Assembly (NCBI GenBank): GCA_027295245.1
Contig: JAPULF010000253.1
Coordinates: 1-5,837, forward strand
DNA length: 5,837 nt
From: Planctomycetota bacterium
GTDB taxonomy: Bacteria > Planctomycetota > Phycisphaerae > UBA1845 > UTPLA1
Direction: 5' to 3'
Shown here: positions 1 to 5,837 of the stretch, piece by piece
Layout: each line of letters starts with the position of its first letter
Position numbering within the stretch: the stretch's first letter is position 1
Made by a program: the position numbers and the translations under genes
The notes under the pieces: model-generated
The model's database searches: none
Seen by the model: only the letters and a program-made list of their open reading frames with translations
Told to the model about the DNA's origin: nothing

Positions 1-116
1 GGAAGACAAACCGCGCGGCCGATTTGCGACATCTTGGGTGGCCGGCCGGAGATATGGGTTGGACCGCAGTTCGAGGGCGGCCCGAGTGACATTGGCAGAC
101 TGTCTCATTGGGACGC
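1..116. other. Left-edge leader, no gene assigned
   Basis: No gene is called here. One + frame is open from base 1 to a TGA at 136-138, so it could be the last 45 codons of a gene entering from the left. A second + frame is open to a TAA at 140-142, and a minus-strand frame runs open from an ATG at 108-106 to the left edge. With three competing open frames in a GC-rich stretch, none stands out. The frame-1 codons include AGA and ATA, and no protein family is recognisable in its translation. An 8-base palindrome GGCCGGCC lies at 40-47. A TTGGCA at 92-97 resembles a -35 box but has no partner at the right distance. Confidence 0.3.
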
Positions 117-145
117 TTGGCTTCCGGTCTCTCAATGAATAAGAT
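117..145 (+). promoter_or_regulatory. Candidate sigma70 promoter for the exported hypothetical
   Basis: TTGGCT (117-122, four of six matches to TTGACA) is followed after exactly 17 bases by TAAGAT (140-145, four of six matches to TATAAT). This would start transcription near 152 and leave a leader of about 70 bases before the ATG at 224. The spacing is ideal but both boxes are imperfect. It is a sequence-based guess, supported mainly by its position ahead of the first gene. Confidence 0.4.
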
Positions 146-211
146 GTGCGAACTCGACCGAGCTGTCTGACAATCCGGCTCGTCATGAACAACATTCGAA
201 GAACGCAAGAA

Positions 212-216
212 AAGGA
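212..216 (+). promoter_or_regulatory. Ribosome binding site deciding the start at 224
   Basis: AAGGA lies seven bases before the ATG at 224, which is ideal Shine-Dalgarno spacing. The same reading frame also offers ATG at 146 and at 185, but neither has a purine-rich site upstream, and both would bury the signal peptide behind a basic extension. This site therefore favours 224. Confidence 0.7.
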
Positions 217-223
217 TGGAAAA

Positions 224-1720
224 ATGAATCTCCGATCGATCACACTGCTCGCGCTTTTTGCAGGGTCGCACACTTCGGCTGTGGCCCTTGCCGATTTCAA
301 TGACCTGCTGCGGCGCGTGCCCGGCAATGCCAACCTCCTCGTGATGATCGATGTCGAGAAGATGCACGCCAGCGAATATGCCAAGAAGCAGGGCTGGAAG
401 AAAAAACACGAGACGTGGTACGTGGATTCGCCCGTCATGATGCCGCCGGAGGCCCGGCAGTTTGTCATCGCCGCCGCGCTTGACGTCGGCACGATGGAAT
501 CGGTTTGGGAGGTCGCCGTCATGAACATGACGGAATCGCCGTCCATGAGTGCGATTGCGCGGGCGGAGGGCGGTCGAACGGACAATTTTGGCGGCGCTGA
601 TGCCGCCTGGACACCCTTGGACGCTTACTTCATAAAACTTGACGAGCGTGTCATGGGTGTTCTTCATCCGGCCAATCGGCAGTACGCGTCGCGTTGGGTG
701 CGACGAAAACAGACGCTCGGTGGTGAGTCCTTGTCCCCGTTTCTAAAAAATGCCTCTAAAAAGTCGGACGCCGACGATATCGTCATGGCGTTGGAGTTGC
801 GCGACGCGATCAGCGCCGAAGAGGTTCTTGAAAACCTGCAAACATCCCGGGTTGTGAGCCAATCAGACGTCGATCTGGAGGCGATGAGTGAAGCACTTTC
901 GAGCATCGCCGGTGTTACCCTCCGCGTTCGAATCGATGACAAGCCGCGAGGTCAAATGAAAGTCAGTTTCAACCGTGATATTTCGATCATGAAGGGGTTT
1001 GCAAAGGAGCGTCTCCTCGAGGTGCTCCGGAATAACGGCGCCATGATCGAGGACTTTGCAGACTGGAAGTTCAAGATCGCATCCAACGGCAAGTCGATTG
1101 CGATCGACGGGGACCTGTCCGCGGGGGCTCTGCGCAAGCTGTTAAGCATCGTCGAACTACCGGTACCGTTGAAGGCCGGAGAAACCGCGAGCGCCGATGC
1201 GAAATCCACCGACGCTGACGCCATGGGCTATACCAGCCAACGGTATTTCAAGTCCGTCACGAGCTTGGTTGACGGTCTGCGCAAAAAGGGCGGTGCGAAC
1301 ATTGGACATTCCGAGGCGGTCTGGATGGTGAAGTACGCCCGCAAGATTGACCGGCTTCCCATTCTCAACGTCGACGCCGACATGGTGAACTTTGGAGGAT
1401 TTGTGAGCGGAACATTGCGCGATGCATCCGGAGTTTTGGAATCGTACCGGCAGTCCGCCCGGGCCAGGGCCGCGGCAATAATGCTTGAACGGGCGCCTTC
1501 GCGGGTTGCGTACGGAAGCTTGTACAGCGGCACGCGAACCACGGTGCGCAGGAGCGACTTGTCGGCGGCGCGCAGGCAATTCAGCGCGGATCGTCGACAA
1601 GTCTCGGAAGAAGAGCTTGCGGCGGGGGCAGTCGAAGCGACGGCAATACTCCAACGCATTCCCGCCGCCACCAGCGAAGTCCGCAAGACGATGACCGAAC
1701 GGTACAAGATCGGGTTCTAG
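224..1720 (+). CDS. Exported protein of unknown function, planctomycete-type
   Basis: This is a 498-residue protein whose function I do not recognise. It begins with a classical Sec signal peptide: Arg at residue 4, a hydrophobic core at about 6-13, and an ALA cleavage site at 21-23. The mature protein would start at Asp24 in the periplasm or outside the cell, and it contains no cysteine. The first mature segment (27-47, with VPGNANLLVMIDVEKM) resembles the openings of planctomycete exported proteins that begin 'VP.. AN.LV.IDV..'. Residues 24-310 look like mixed alpha/beta repeats. Residues 335-400 hold the most conserved-looking block, with SQRYFKSV (338-345), KYARKIDRLPILNVD (370-384) and a following NFGG. 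From memory this block recurs in uncharacterised planctomycete proteins. The tail (about 400-495) is Arg/Ala-rich and helical. The start at 224 was chosen for its ribosome site and signal peptide. No catalytic motif, membrane anchor or binding site is visible. The gene is probably monocistronic, with 354 bases to the next gene. Confidence 0.85.
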   Translation: MNLRSITLLALFAGSHTSAVALADFNDLLRRVPGNANLLVMIDVEKMHASEYAKKQGWKKKHETWYVDSPVMMPPEARQFVIAAALDVGTMESVWEVAVMNMTESPSMSAIARAEGGRTDNFGGADAAWTPLDAYFIKLDERVMGVLHPANRQYASRWVRRKQTLGGESLSPFLKNASKKSDADDIVMALELRDAISAEEVLENLQTSRVVSQSDVDLEAMSEALSSIAGVTLRVRIDDKPRGQMKVSFNRDISIMKGFAKERLLEVLRNNGAMIEDFADWKFKIASNGKSIAIDGDLSAGALRKLLSIVELPVPLKAGETASADAKSTDADAMGYTSQRYFKSVTSLVDGLRKKGGANIGHSEAVWMVKYARKIDRLPILNVDADMVNFGGFVSGTLRDASGVLESYRQSARARAAAIMLERAPSRVAYGSLYSGTRTTVRRSDLSAARRQFSADRRQVSEEELAAGAVEATAILQRIPAATSEVRKTMTERYKIGF

Positions 1721-1737
1721 GCCTTCCGCCCAAGGCC
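1720..1737 (+). terminator. Small hairpin at the stop codon of the exported hypothetical
   Basis: GGCCTT (1720-1725) and AAGGCC (1732-1737) form a perfect six-base-pair stem around the six-base loop CCGCCC. The stem begins on the last base of the TAG stop. No run of T follows, so this is not a canonical intrinsic terminator. It could protect the 3' end of the transcript, or it could be a chance repeat. Confidence 0.3.
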
Positions 1738-2000
1738 CACGATCACAAGCGGTTCGGCTCCTTTGAGCGTCAGAAGTCACGGTCGCCGCGATTCGAAACA
1801 CTCGCGCCAGCGGATCCGTCGCGTTCTTCGCCGACCACGCGTTCGATCGAATGACCAAGCCCTTGTAAATGCCAACATTGTTGGAACCTGTTGAGCGATC
1901 CGGCTCTCGCGGCATTCGATTCATGAAGGTGAGACGCCTCCGGTGCGTGCAGCAAGCCAGCGCGATGGCCTGGGAGGCGTTCCTACCGAACCGTCCGGGG
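1738..2000. other. Intergenic region with clustered inverted repeats, no gene
   Basis: I see no convincing gene between the first two coding regions. Palindromes noted are TTCGAA at 1792-1797, TTCGATCGAA at 1842-1851, CCAACA-T-TGTTGG at 1872-1884, and the long repeat at 1934-1980 listed separately. A 44-codon + frame (ATG 1869, TAG 2001-2003) has no ribosome site, and its product resembles nothing I know. Long minus-strand frames cross the region but continue into the antisense of the upstream gene. The region may hold operator sites or a small RNA; neither is shown by the sequence alone. Confidence 0.5.
1934..1980 (+). repeat. 8-bp inverted repeat with nested stem
   Basis: ACGCCTCC (1934-1941) is perfectly complementary in inverted orientation to GGAGGCGT (1973-1980), with 31 bases between. 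Inside lies a second pair, GCCA (1956-1959) and TGGC (1966-1969), so the RNA could fold as an extended hairpin. It lies just upstream of the candidate -35 box at 2001. No T-run follows. It may be a two-half operator, a transcript-end structure for the upstream gene, or chance. Confidence 0.4.
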
Positions 2001-2029
2001 TAGGCAAGACCGACTTTCTGTCTCATAAT
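2001..2029 (+). promoter_or_regulatory. Candidate sigma70 promoter for the Asp-box protein gene
   Basis: TAGGCA (2001-2006, four of six matches to TTGACA) is followed after 17 bases by CATAAT (2024-2029, five of six matches to TATAAT). Transcription would begin near 2036, giving a leader of about 40 bases before the ATG at 2075. This is the best promoter-like pair in the window. It also argues against an earlier start codon at 1943, which would lie upstream of the promoter. Confidence 0.5.
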
Positions 2030-2064
2030 CCGATCAATCGAACTGCTGGACCCATCGTTGCACC

Positions 2065-2069
2065 GGAGA
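2065..2069 (+). promoter_or_regulatory. Ribosome binding site deciding the start at 2075
   Basis: GGAGA ends five bases before the ATG at 2075 (GGAG to ATG spacing six). The frame is open upstream to an ATG at 1943, but that start has no comparable site and would place 44 hydrophilic residues ahead of the signal sequence. Confidence 0.7.
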
Positions 2070-2074
2070 TAGAA

Positions 2075-4909
2075 ATGTCCCGATCAAAACGAAACGCAGT
2101 GATCCCCTTGACCCTATTGTGGTTCACGATCGGTTGCGAGCAACCGACTGCGGGAGTGCCGCAGGATTCGGAGAGTCCGCCCGTCGCGAAATCCGAGGAG
2201 CGACTTCTCGATGCAACTGCCGAGCCAACCGCCTCGGCGACGAGACCCGGACCGACCGAACCGCGCACGTTGCGCCCCGATGACCTCAAGGGGCTACCGT
2301 GGCGAAGCGTCGGTCCCGCCAACATGGGCGGTCGTGTGGCCGACCTTGCCTTCGCCCCCGGCAATCCCAAGACGTTTTTCATCGCATACGGCACCGGCGG
2401 GCTGTTCAAGACCATCAACAACGGCACGACATTCACACCGGTGTTCGACAAAGAGGCGACGGCCTCGATCGGAGCGGTTGCGGTGGCGGATGCCCCGACC
2501 GACTGGCCGGGTTGGGCCGACGAGAAGACCGACCATGGCGAGGAACCGGACCCGGATGAGCGGGGCAAGGCGAAGATCGTCTGGGTCGGCACCGGCGAAG
2601 GCAACGGGCGGAACAGTTCGTCGTGGGGAAACGGGGTCTATCGCTCCACCGATGGCGGAACATCATTCGTCAAGGTGGGCCTTGAAGAGACCCACGATAT
2701 CCCGCAACTGGCCGTCGACCCGCGCAATCCCGATGTCTGCTACGTCGCCGCGATGGGCCACCTTTGGGGGCCCAATGACGAACGCGGCCTCTACAAAACC
2801 GACAACGGCGGCAAGGACTGGAATGCGATTCTGCAGGTTGACGAATTGACCGGCTGCTGCGACGTCATTGTCGATCCGAAGAATCCGGACGTGGTTTTTG
2901 CGGCGATGTACACACGTCTTCGCAAGGCGTACAGCTTCCTGGGTGGGGGACCCCAGGGCGGGATATTCCGTTCGACGGATGCCGGGCAGACCTGGAAGAA
3001 ATTGACGAACGGGCTTCCTTCCGAAACCGGCCGCATCGGGCTGGACGTATTTCGGCAAGACCCGCGCATCGTCTACGCCTCGGTCGAATCGGATGTCGGC
3101 GGCAAGAGCGTGAACGCCTGGAACAACTTCAGCAAGAGCGGCGGGGTCTTTCGATCCGACGATCATGGCGAGACCTGGACGCGGATGAGCAATCTGGCGC
3201 CGCGGTCCTTCTACTTCTCGCGGATTCGAATCGACCCCGATGACGATCAACGCATCTACCTGCTGGGGTGGGGTCTCGGCGTTTCGGATGACGGCGGAAA
3301 GCACTTTCGGGCCGGGCTGGCCCGAATCGCGCACGTCGATATGCACGCCATGGTCATCGACCCGGCCGATTCGGATCACCTGATCCTCGGCAGCGACGGT
3401 GGGGCGTACGTTTCGTACGATCGCGGCGCCACCTGGGATTTTCTCAATCACATGGCTGTCGGCGAATTCTACAACGTTGCGGTGGACCTGTCCGACCCGT
3501 ATCGAATCGGCGGGGGGCTACAGGACAACGGCACTTGGATCGGTCCGAGCGGCAACACGCGAGAGAGCGGCGCCGATTCGCTTGGCGAAACCGGATGGGC
3601 CATTACCAACGCCGACTGGAAGTTCATCAACAACGGCGACGGCTTTCACGTGGCGTTCGACCCGGTCGATCGCAACATCGTCTACGCGGAGTCGCAGGGC
3701 GGAGAATTGATCCGGATTCATCTCGACACCGGGCGACGCAAGCGGTTGATTCCCGCGCCCAAGGAAGGCGAACAGCGCTTCCGTTTCAACTGGAACACGC
3801 CGTTCTTCATTTCGCCGCACGACCCGACCGTGTTGTACATGGCGGGAAACCATGTCTTCAAGCTGACCGCCCGCGGCGACCATTGGGCGCGTATTAGCGA
3901 CGACCTGTCGTCCGGCGATATGGAGAAGATGATCACGGTCGGGTCGGATGCCGAGACGTTCGGCACCGTTGTCTCGCTGGCGGAATCGCCGCTGCAGCGG
4001 GGCATGCTCTGGGCGGGCACCGACGACGGCCGTATTCACGTCACGGTCAATGATGGCGGCGCCTGGAAGGACGTCACCCCGCCCGAGGTGGATGGACGCT
4101 ACATCTCGAACATCGAGGCCTCCCATCGCGACCCCAATGCCGCTTATGCAGCCGTCGACGGTCACCGCGATGACGATATGGACCCGCACCTGCTCATGAC
4201 GACCGACGCGGGCAAGACCTGGCGATCCATCGCCGGCGACCTTCCGGCGGGCGGCTCGGTCAAGGTCATTCGCGAAGATTGCGAAAGCCAAGACGTGCTC
4301 TACGCCGGCACGGAACGGGCGGCCTTTGTCTCGATCGACCGCGGCGGGCATTGGGTCAGGCTCAACGGCGAATCGTTGCCCACCGTCGCGGTAGACGACC
4401 TCGTCCAACATCCCCGTGAAATGGACCTGATCGCCGGAACGCACGGCCGCTCTATCTACGTCATGGACGATGCCTCCGCATTCTCACAACTCACGCCTGA
4501 GGTCCTGGAAGCGGACCTCCACATATTCAAGATCCCCGATGCCAAGCCCCGGATCTTCATGCCCTACAGCGGTCTATGGAGCCACCGGATGTTTCGTGCG
4601 AAGAACCCCGCAATGGGTGCTCGCATCACCTATTGGCTTCGGGATTTCTCAGCCGAAGAACTCAAAGTGACCATCACGGACGCCCACGACAACAAGATCC
4701 GTTCGCTCACCGGAACCAATCGGCCGGGCATCAATCGCGTCGTATGGGATCTGCAATACGAGAAACACGACCGATTCCAAAACCCCGAGTCGGGCTTGGG
4801 CCAGACCGATTTCGTTCCACCCGGACGATACACCGCTACCGTGAGCATGGATGAGACCGAGGTGAAGCGAACGTTCATGGTCTTGCCGAGTCCGATCGGC
4901 GATAAGTGA
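2075..4909 (+). CDS. Secreted Asp-box (BNR/VPS10-like) beta-propeller protein
   Basis: The protein has 944 residues and belongs to the large family usually annotated as VPS10-domain, WD40/YVTN/BNR-like or 'glycosyl hydrolase BNR repeat' protein. Its substrate is unknown, and I see no residues proving glycosidase activity. A signal peptide with a lipobox-like TIGC ends at Cys21, suggesting an outer-surface or periplasmic lipoprotein. A Ser/Thr/Pro/Glu-rich linker follows (22-65). Ten Asp-box-type turns (S/T-x-D-x-G-x-x-W/F, some degenerate) occur near residues 112, 191, 241, 299, 361, 404, 447, 657, 709 and 753, marking beta-propeller blades over about 73-800. Family signatures include WRSVGPANMGGR (76-87), WVGTGEGN (170-177), GGLQDNGTW (480-488), NWNTPFFISP (572-581) and AGTHGRSIYVMDD (787-799). 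Residues 850-935 resemble a FlgD-type Ig domain, with NRPGINRVVWDL and PPGRYT. Residues 139-167 are an acidic insertion. The protein ends soon after the Ig domain, whereas longer relatives I recall carry a further helical segment. Confidence 0.92.
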   Translation: MSRSKRNAVIPLTLLWFTIGCEQPTAGVPQDSESPPVAKSEERLLDATAEPTASATRPGPTEPRTLRPDDLKGLPWRSVGPANMGGRVADLAFAPGNPKTFFIAYGTGGLFKTINNGTTFTPVFDKEATASIGAVAVADAPTDWPGWADEKTDHGEEPDPDERGKAKIVWVGTGEGNGRNSSSWGNGVYRSTDGGTSFVKVGLEETHDIPQLAVDPRNPDVCYVAAMGHLWGPNDERGLYKTDNGGKDWNAILQVDELTGCCDVIVDPKNPDVVFAAMYTRLRKAYSFLGGGPQGGIFRSTDAGQTWKKLTNGLPSETGRIGLDVFRQDPRIVYASVESDVGGKSVNAWNNFSKSGGVFRSDDHGETWTRMSNLAPRSFYFSRIRIDPDDDQRIYLLGWGLGVSDDGGKHFRAGLARIAHVDMHAMVIDPADSDHLILGSDGGAYVSYDRGATWDFLNHMAVGEFYNVAVDLSDPYRIGGGLQDNGTWIGPSGNTRESGADSLGETGWAITNADWKFINNGDGFHVAFDPVDRNIVYAESQGGELIRIHLDTGRRKRLIPAPKEGEQRFRFNWNTPFFISPHDPTVLYMAGNHVFKLTARGDHWARISDDLSSGDMEKMITVGSDAETFGTVVSLAESPLQRGMLWAGTDDGRIHVTVNDGGAWKDVTPPEVDGRYISNIEASHRDPNAAYAAVDGHRDDDMDPHLLMTTDAGKTWRSIAGDLPAGGSVKVIREDCESQDVLYAGTERAAFVSIDRGGHWVRLNGESLPTVAVDDLVQHPREMDLIAGTHGRSIYVMDDASAFSQLTPEVLEADLHIFKIPDAKPRIFMPYSGLWSHRMFRAKNPAMGARITYWLRDFSAEELKVTITDAHDNKIRSLTGTNRPGINRVVWDLQYEKHDRFQNPESGLGQTDFVPPGRYTATVSMDETEVKRTFMVLPSPIGDK

Positions 4910-4913
4910 CGCC

Positions 4914-4939
4914 CATCCGTGCTTTCAATCGAAGGGATG
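4914..4939 (+). terminator. Weak imperfect hairpin after the propeller gene
   Basis: CATCC (4914-4918) and GGATG (4935-4939) can pair, with an inner TTC/GAA stem (4924-4926 with 4931-4933) around the loop AATC. The structure is short, bulged and not followed by a T-run. It lies between the stop at 4909 and the -10-like box at 4952. It might slow or end transcription, but support is thin. Confidence 0.2.
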
Positions 4940-4951
4940 CGGCGGCGCGTG

Positions 4952-4957
4952 TAGAAT
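4952..4957 (+). promoter_or_regulatory. -10 box for a leaderless DUF2071 transcript
   Basis: TAGAAT matches TATAAT at five of six positions and ends seven bases before the ATG at 4965. Transcription would therefore begin at or next to that start codon. No Shine-Dalgarno sequence lies at a usable distance before either candidate ATG (4956 or 4965), as expected for a leaderless gene. The matching -35 position (4929-4934, TCGAAG) is weak, with three of six matches. Confidence 0.4.
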
Positions 4958-4964
4958 GGCGCCG

Positions 4965-5717
4965 ATGGCCGAGACTACTGCGTTTTCAAATAGACCGTTC
5001 TTGCGGGCGGAATGGCGGCACCTCGCCTTGCTGAATTTCGAAGTAGACCCGCGAATCCTCGGGAAGTTCGTTCCCGCAGGCACTGAACTCGACCTCTGGA
5101 ACGGTCACACCTACGTCAGCGTCGTCGGGTTTCTCTTCCTGAAGACGCGCGTCCTGGGCCTTCCGATTCCATTTCACCGGAACTTCGAGGAGGTCAACCT
5201 CAGATTCTACGTTCGGCGAAAGGCCGCGGAGGGATGGCGGAGGGCTGTTACCTTCATCAAGGAACTGGTGCCGCGAACCGCCATCGCGTGGGCGGCGCGA
5301 GCGTTCTACAACGAAAACTACCTCGCCGTGCCGATGTCGCACCGGCTCGAGCACGAAGAAGGCGATCGTGGGCAGGTTCGCTCCGTTTCGTACTCGTGGT
5401 TGTTCTCCGGGCAGGAGAATCGGATCGAATTGGTCACCGGTTCCGAGGTATCGCCGATACAGGAGGGAAGTGAAGAGGAGTTCATTGCCGAACACTACTG
5501 GGGATATTCCGCGCAGCGCGACGGCGGCACGATCGAGTATCGCGTGGAGCATCCTCGATGGTGCGTGGCGACCGCCACGGAGGCACGGTTGGATTGCGAC
5601 GTTGCGGGCCTTTATGGTGAGGCGTTTCGAGAGTCACTCGAAAGACCTCCCTCGTCTGCATTCTTGGCAGACGGATCGAAAGTGACCGTGTTCAGGGGCG
5701 TGCGTATCGGCGCTTGA
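4965..5717 (+). CDS. DUF2071 (YqjF-like) family protein
   Basis: This 250-residue protein is recognisable as DUF2071, the family of Bacillus YqjF, which adopts an acetoacetate-decarboxylase-like fold. No reaction is established for the family to my knowledge. Family-type segments are FLRAEWRHLALLNFEVDP (12-29), the turn LDLWNGHTYVSVVGF (42-56), NFEEVNLRFYVR (73-84), the aromatic FYNENY run (114-119), EFIAEHYWGYS (172-182) and EHPRWCV (195-201). The length fits the family, and the protein looks complete and cytoplasmic, with no signal peptide or membrane helix. An in-frame ATG at 4956 would add three residues (MAP). I prefer 4965 because the -10-like box at 4952-4957 overlaps the earlier ATG and sits seven bases from the later one. 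Neither start has a Shine-Dalgarno. The gene follows the propeller gene after 55 bases and runs into the DCC gene after 13 bases, so the latter two probably share a transcript. Confidence 0.88.
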   Translation: MAETTAFSNRPFLRAEWRHLALLNFEVDPRILGKFVPAGTELDLWNGHTYVSVVGFLFLKTRVLGLPIPFHRNFEEVNLRFYVRRKAAEGWRRAVTFIKELVPRTAIAWAARAFYNENYLAVPMSHRLEHEEGDRGQVRSVSYSWLFSGQENRIELVTGSEVSPIQEGSEEEFIAEHYWGYSAQRDGGTIEYRVEHPRWCVATATEARLDCDVAGLYGEAFRESLERPPSSAFLADGSKVTVFRGVRIGA

Positions 5718-5718
5718 C

Positions 5719-5722
5719 GGAG
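5719..5722 (+). promoter_or_regulatory. Ribosome binding site for the DCC-family gene
   Basis: GGAG starts two bases after the DUF2071 stop codon and lies eight bases before GTG 5731, a normal spacing. It supports the GTG start over the in-frame ATG at 5743 and supports translation from a shared transcript. Confidence 0.6.
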
Positions 5723-5730
5723 CCGAAATC

Positions 5731-5837
5731 GTGGAACGCATTATGGCCGAGGGTTGGATTCTCTACGACGCGGCATGCGGCTTTTGTCAGCGGTGGGTGC
5801 CTTATTGGGAATCCACGCTGAGCAAACGAGGCTTCGC
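5731..5837 (+). CDS. DCC-family (DUF393) thiol-disulfide oxidoreductase, N-terminal part
   Basis: Only the first 35 codons lie in the window; the gene runs off the right edge. The translation contains WILYDAACGFCQRWVPYWE, the hallmark opening of the DCC/DUF393 (YuxK-like) family: a beta strand, then DxxCxxC (Asp13, Cys16, Cys19), then a Trp-rich helix. Family members are predicted thioredoxin-like oxidoreductases using the two cysteines; physiological substrates are mostly unknown. The motif here is DAAC, where many relatives have DGxC. The start is GTG at 5731, with GGAG eight bases upstream. ATG at 5743 is an alternative that would still keep the whole motif. The gene begins 13 bases after the DUF2071 stop, so the two probably form an operon. 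There is no signal peptide, so action in the cytoplasm is likely. Confidence 0.85.
   Translation, partial: MERIMAEGWILYDAACGFCQRWVPYWESTLSKRGF

Noticed and set aside
146..223. A 26-codon N-terminal extension of the exported hypothetical, with ATGs at 146 and 185
   Set aside because: No ribosome site precedes either ATG, the extension is basic and hydrophilic, and ATG 224 has both an AAGGA site and a textbook signal peptide.
1869..2003. A 44-codon + strand open frame in the intergenic gap
   Set aside because: It lacks a ribosome site, its product is unremarkable and Arg-rich, and it runs through the nested inverted repeat.
1157..2026. A 289-codon minus-strand open frame across the end of the first gene and the intergenic gap
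   Set aside because: Most of it is antisense to the exported protein gene, its product is Arg-rich and resembles no family, and such mirrored open frames are common in GC-rich DNA.
1943..2074. A 44-codon N-terminal extension of the propeller gene
   Set aside because: It would bury the signal sequence, has no ribosome site, and starts upstream of the best promoter candidate.
2938..2957. A GC-rich hairpin (CCTGGG and CCCAGG) inside the propeller gene
   Set aside because: It falls in the middle of coding sequence for a Gly-rich loop and has no T-run, so it is explained by codon content rather than termination.
2663..3451. A 262-codon minus-strand open frame opposite the Asp-box repeats
   Set aside because: It is antisense to a region with several Asp boxes and has no recognisable domain; its openness follows from codon bias of the real gene.
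3518..4444. A 308-codon minus-strand open frame opposite the propeller gene
   Set aside because: It lies wholly inside a strongly supported coding region whose + strand translation carries family motifs throughout. The antisense product has the Arg/Val/Gly-rich look of a mirrored frame.
2075..4909. Reading the Asp-box protein as a sialidase or GH74 xyloglucanase
   Set aside because: Asp boxes are structural, not catalytic. I saw neither the sialidase Arg triad and FRIP motif nor a convincing GH74 catalytic context.

Overview
The window reads as a moderately GC-rich bacterial chromosome segment, most likely from a planctomycete (Planctomycetota). I infer this from the first gene, whose conserved-looking C-terminal half resembles a secreted protein I remember only from that phylum. 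The large Asp-box propeller protein beside it is also common there. Nothing in the sequence fixes the genus. All recognisable genes lie on the + strand. I see no tRNA, rRNA, insertion sequence, CRISPR array or phage gene.

Layout. Positions 1-223 are leader sequence with no confident gene and a candidate sigma70-type promoter (117-145). Positions 224-1720 encode a 498-residue exported protein of unknown function. Positions 1721-2074 are a 354-base gap rich in inverted repeats, holding a candidate promoter (2001-2029) for the next gene. Positions 2075-4909 encode a 944-residue secreted, possibly lipid-anchored, Asp-box (BNR/VPS10-like) beta-propeller protein with a C-terminal FlgD-like Ig domain. 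Positions 4965-5717 encode a DUF2071 (YqjF-like) protein, probably from a leaderless transcript. From 5731 to the right edge is the start of a DCC-family (DUF393) thiol-disulfide oxidoreductase with a visible DxxCxxC motif.

How the genes relate. The first two proteins both carry export signals and would act outside the cytoplasm, but the long gap and separate promoter candidates suggest independent transcription. The DUF2071 and DCC genes have a 13-base gap and a good ribosome binding site between them, so they look like a two-gene (or longer) cytoplasmic operon.

I did not find a defence system or an obvious new multi-gene machine. The most useful leads are the uncharacterised exported protein, the repeat-rich 1721-2074 gap, the acidic insertion in the propeller protein, and the leaderless-looking start of the DUF2071/DCC pair.
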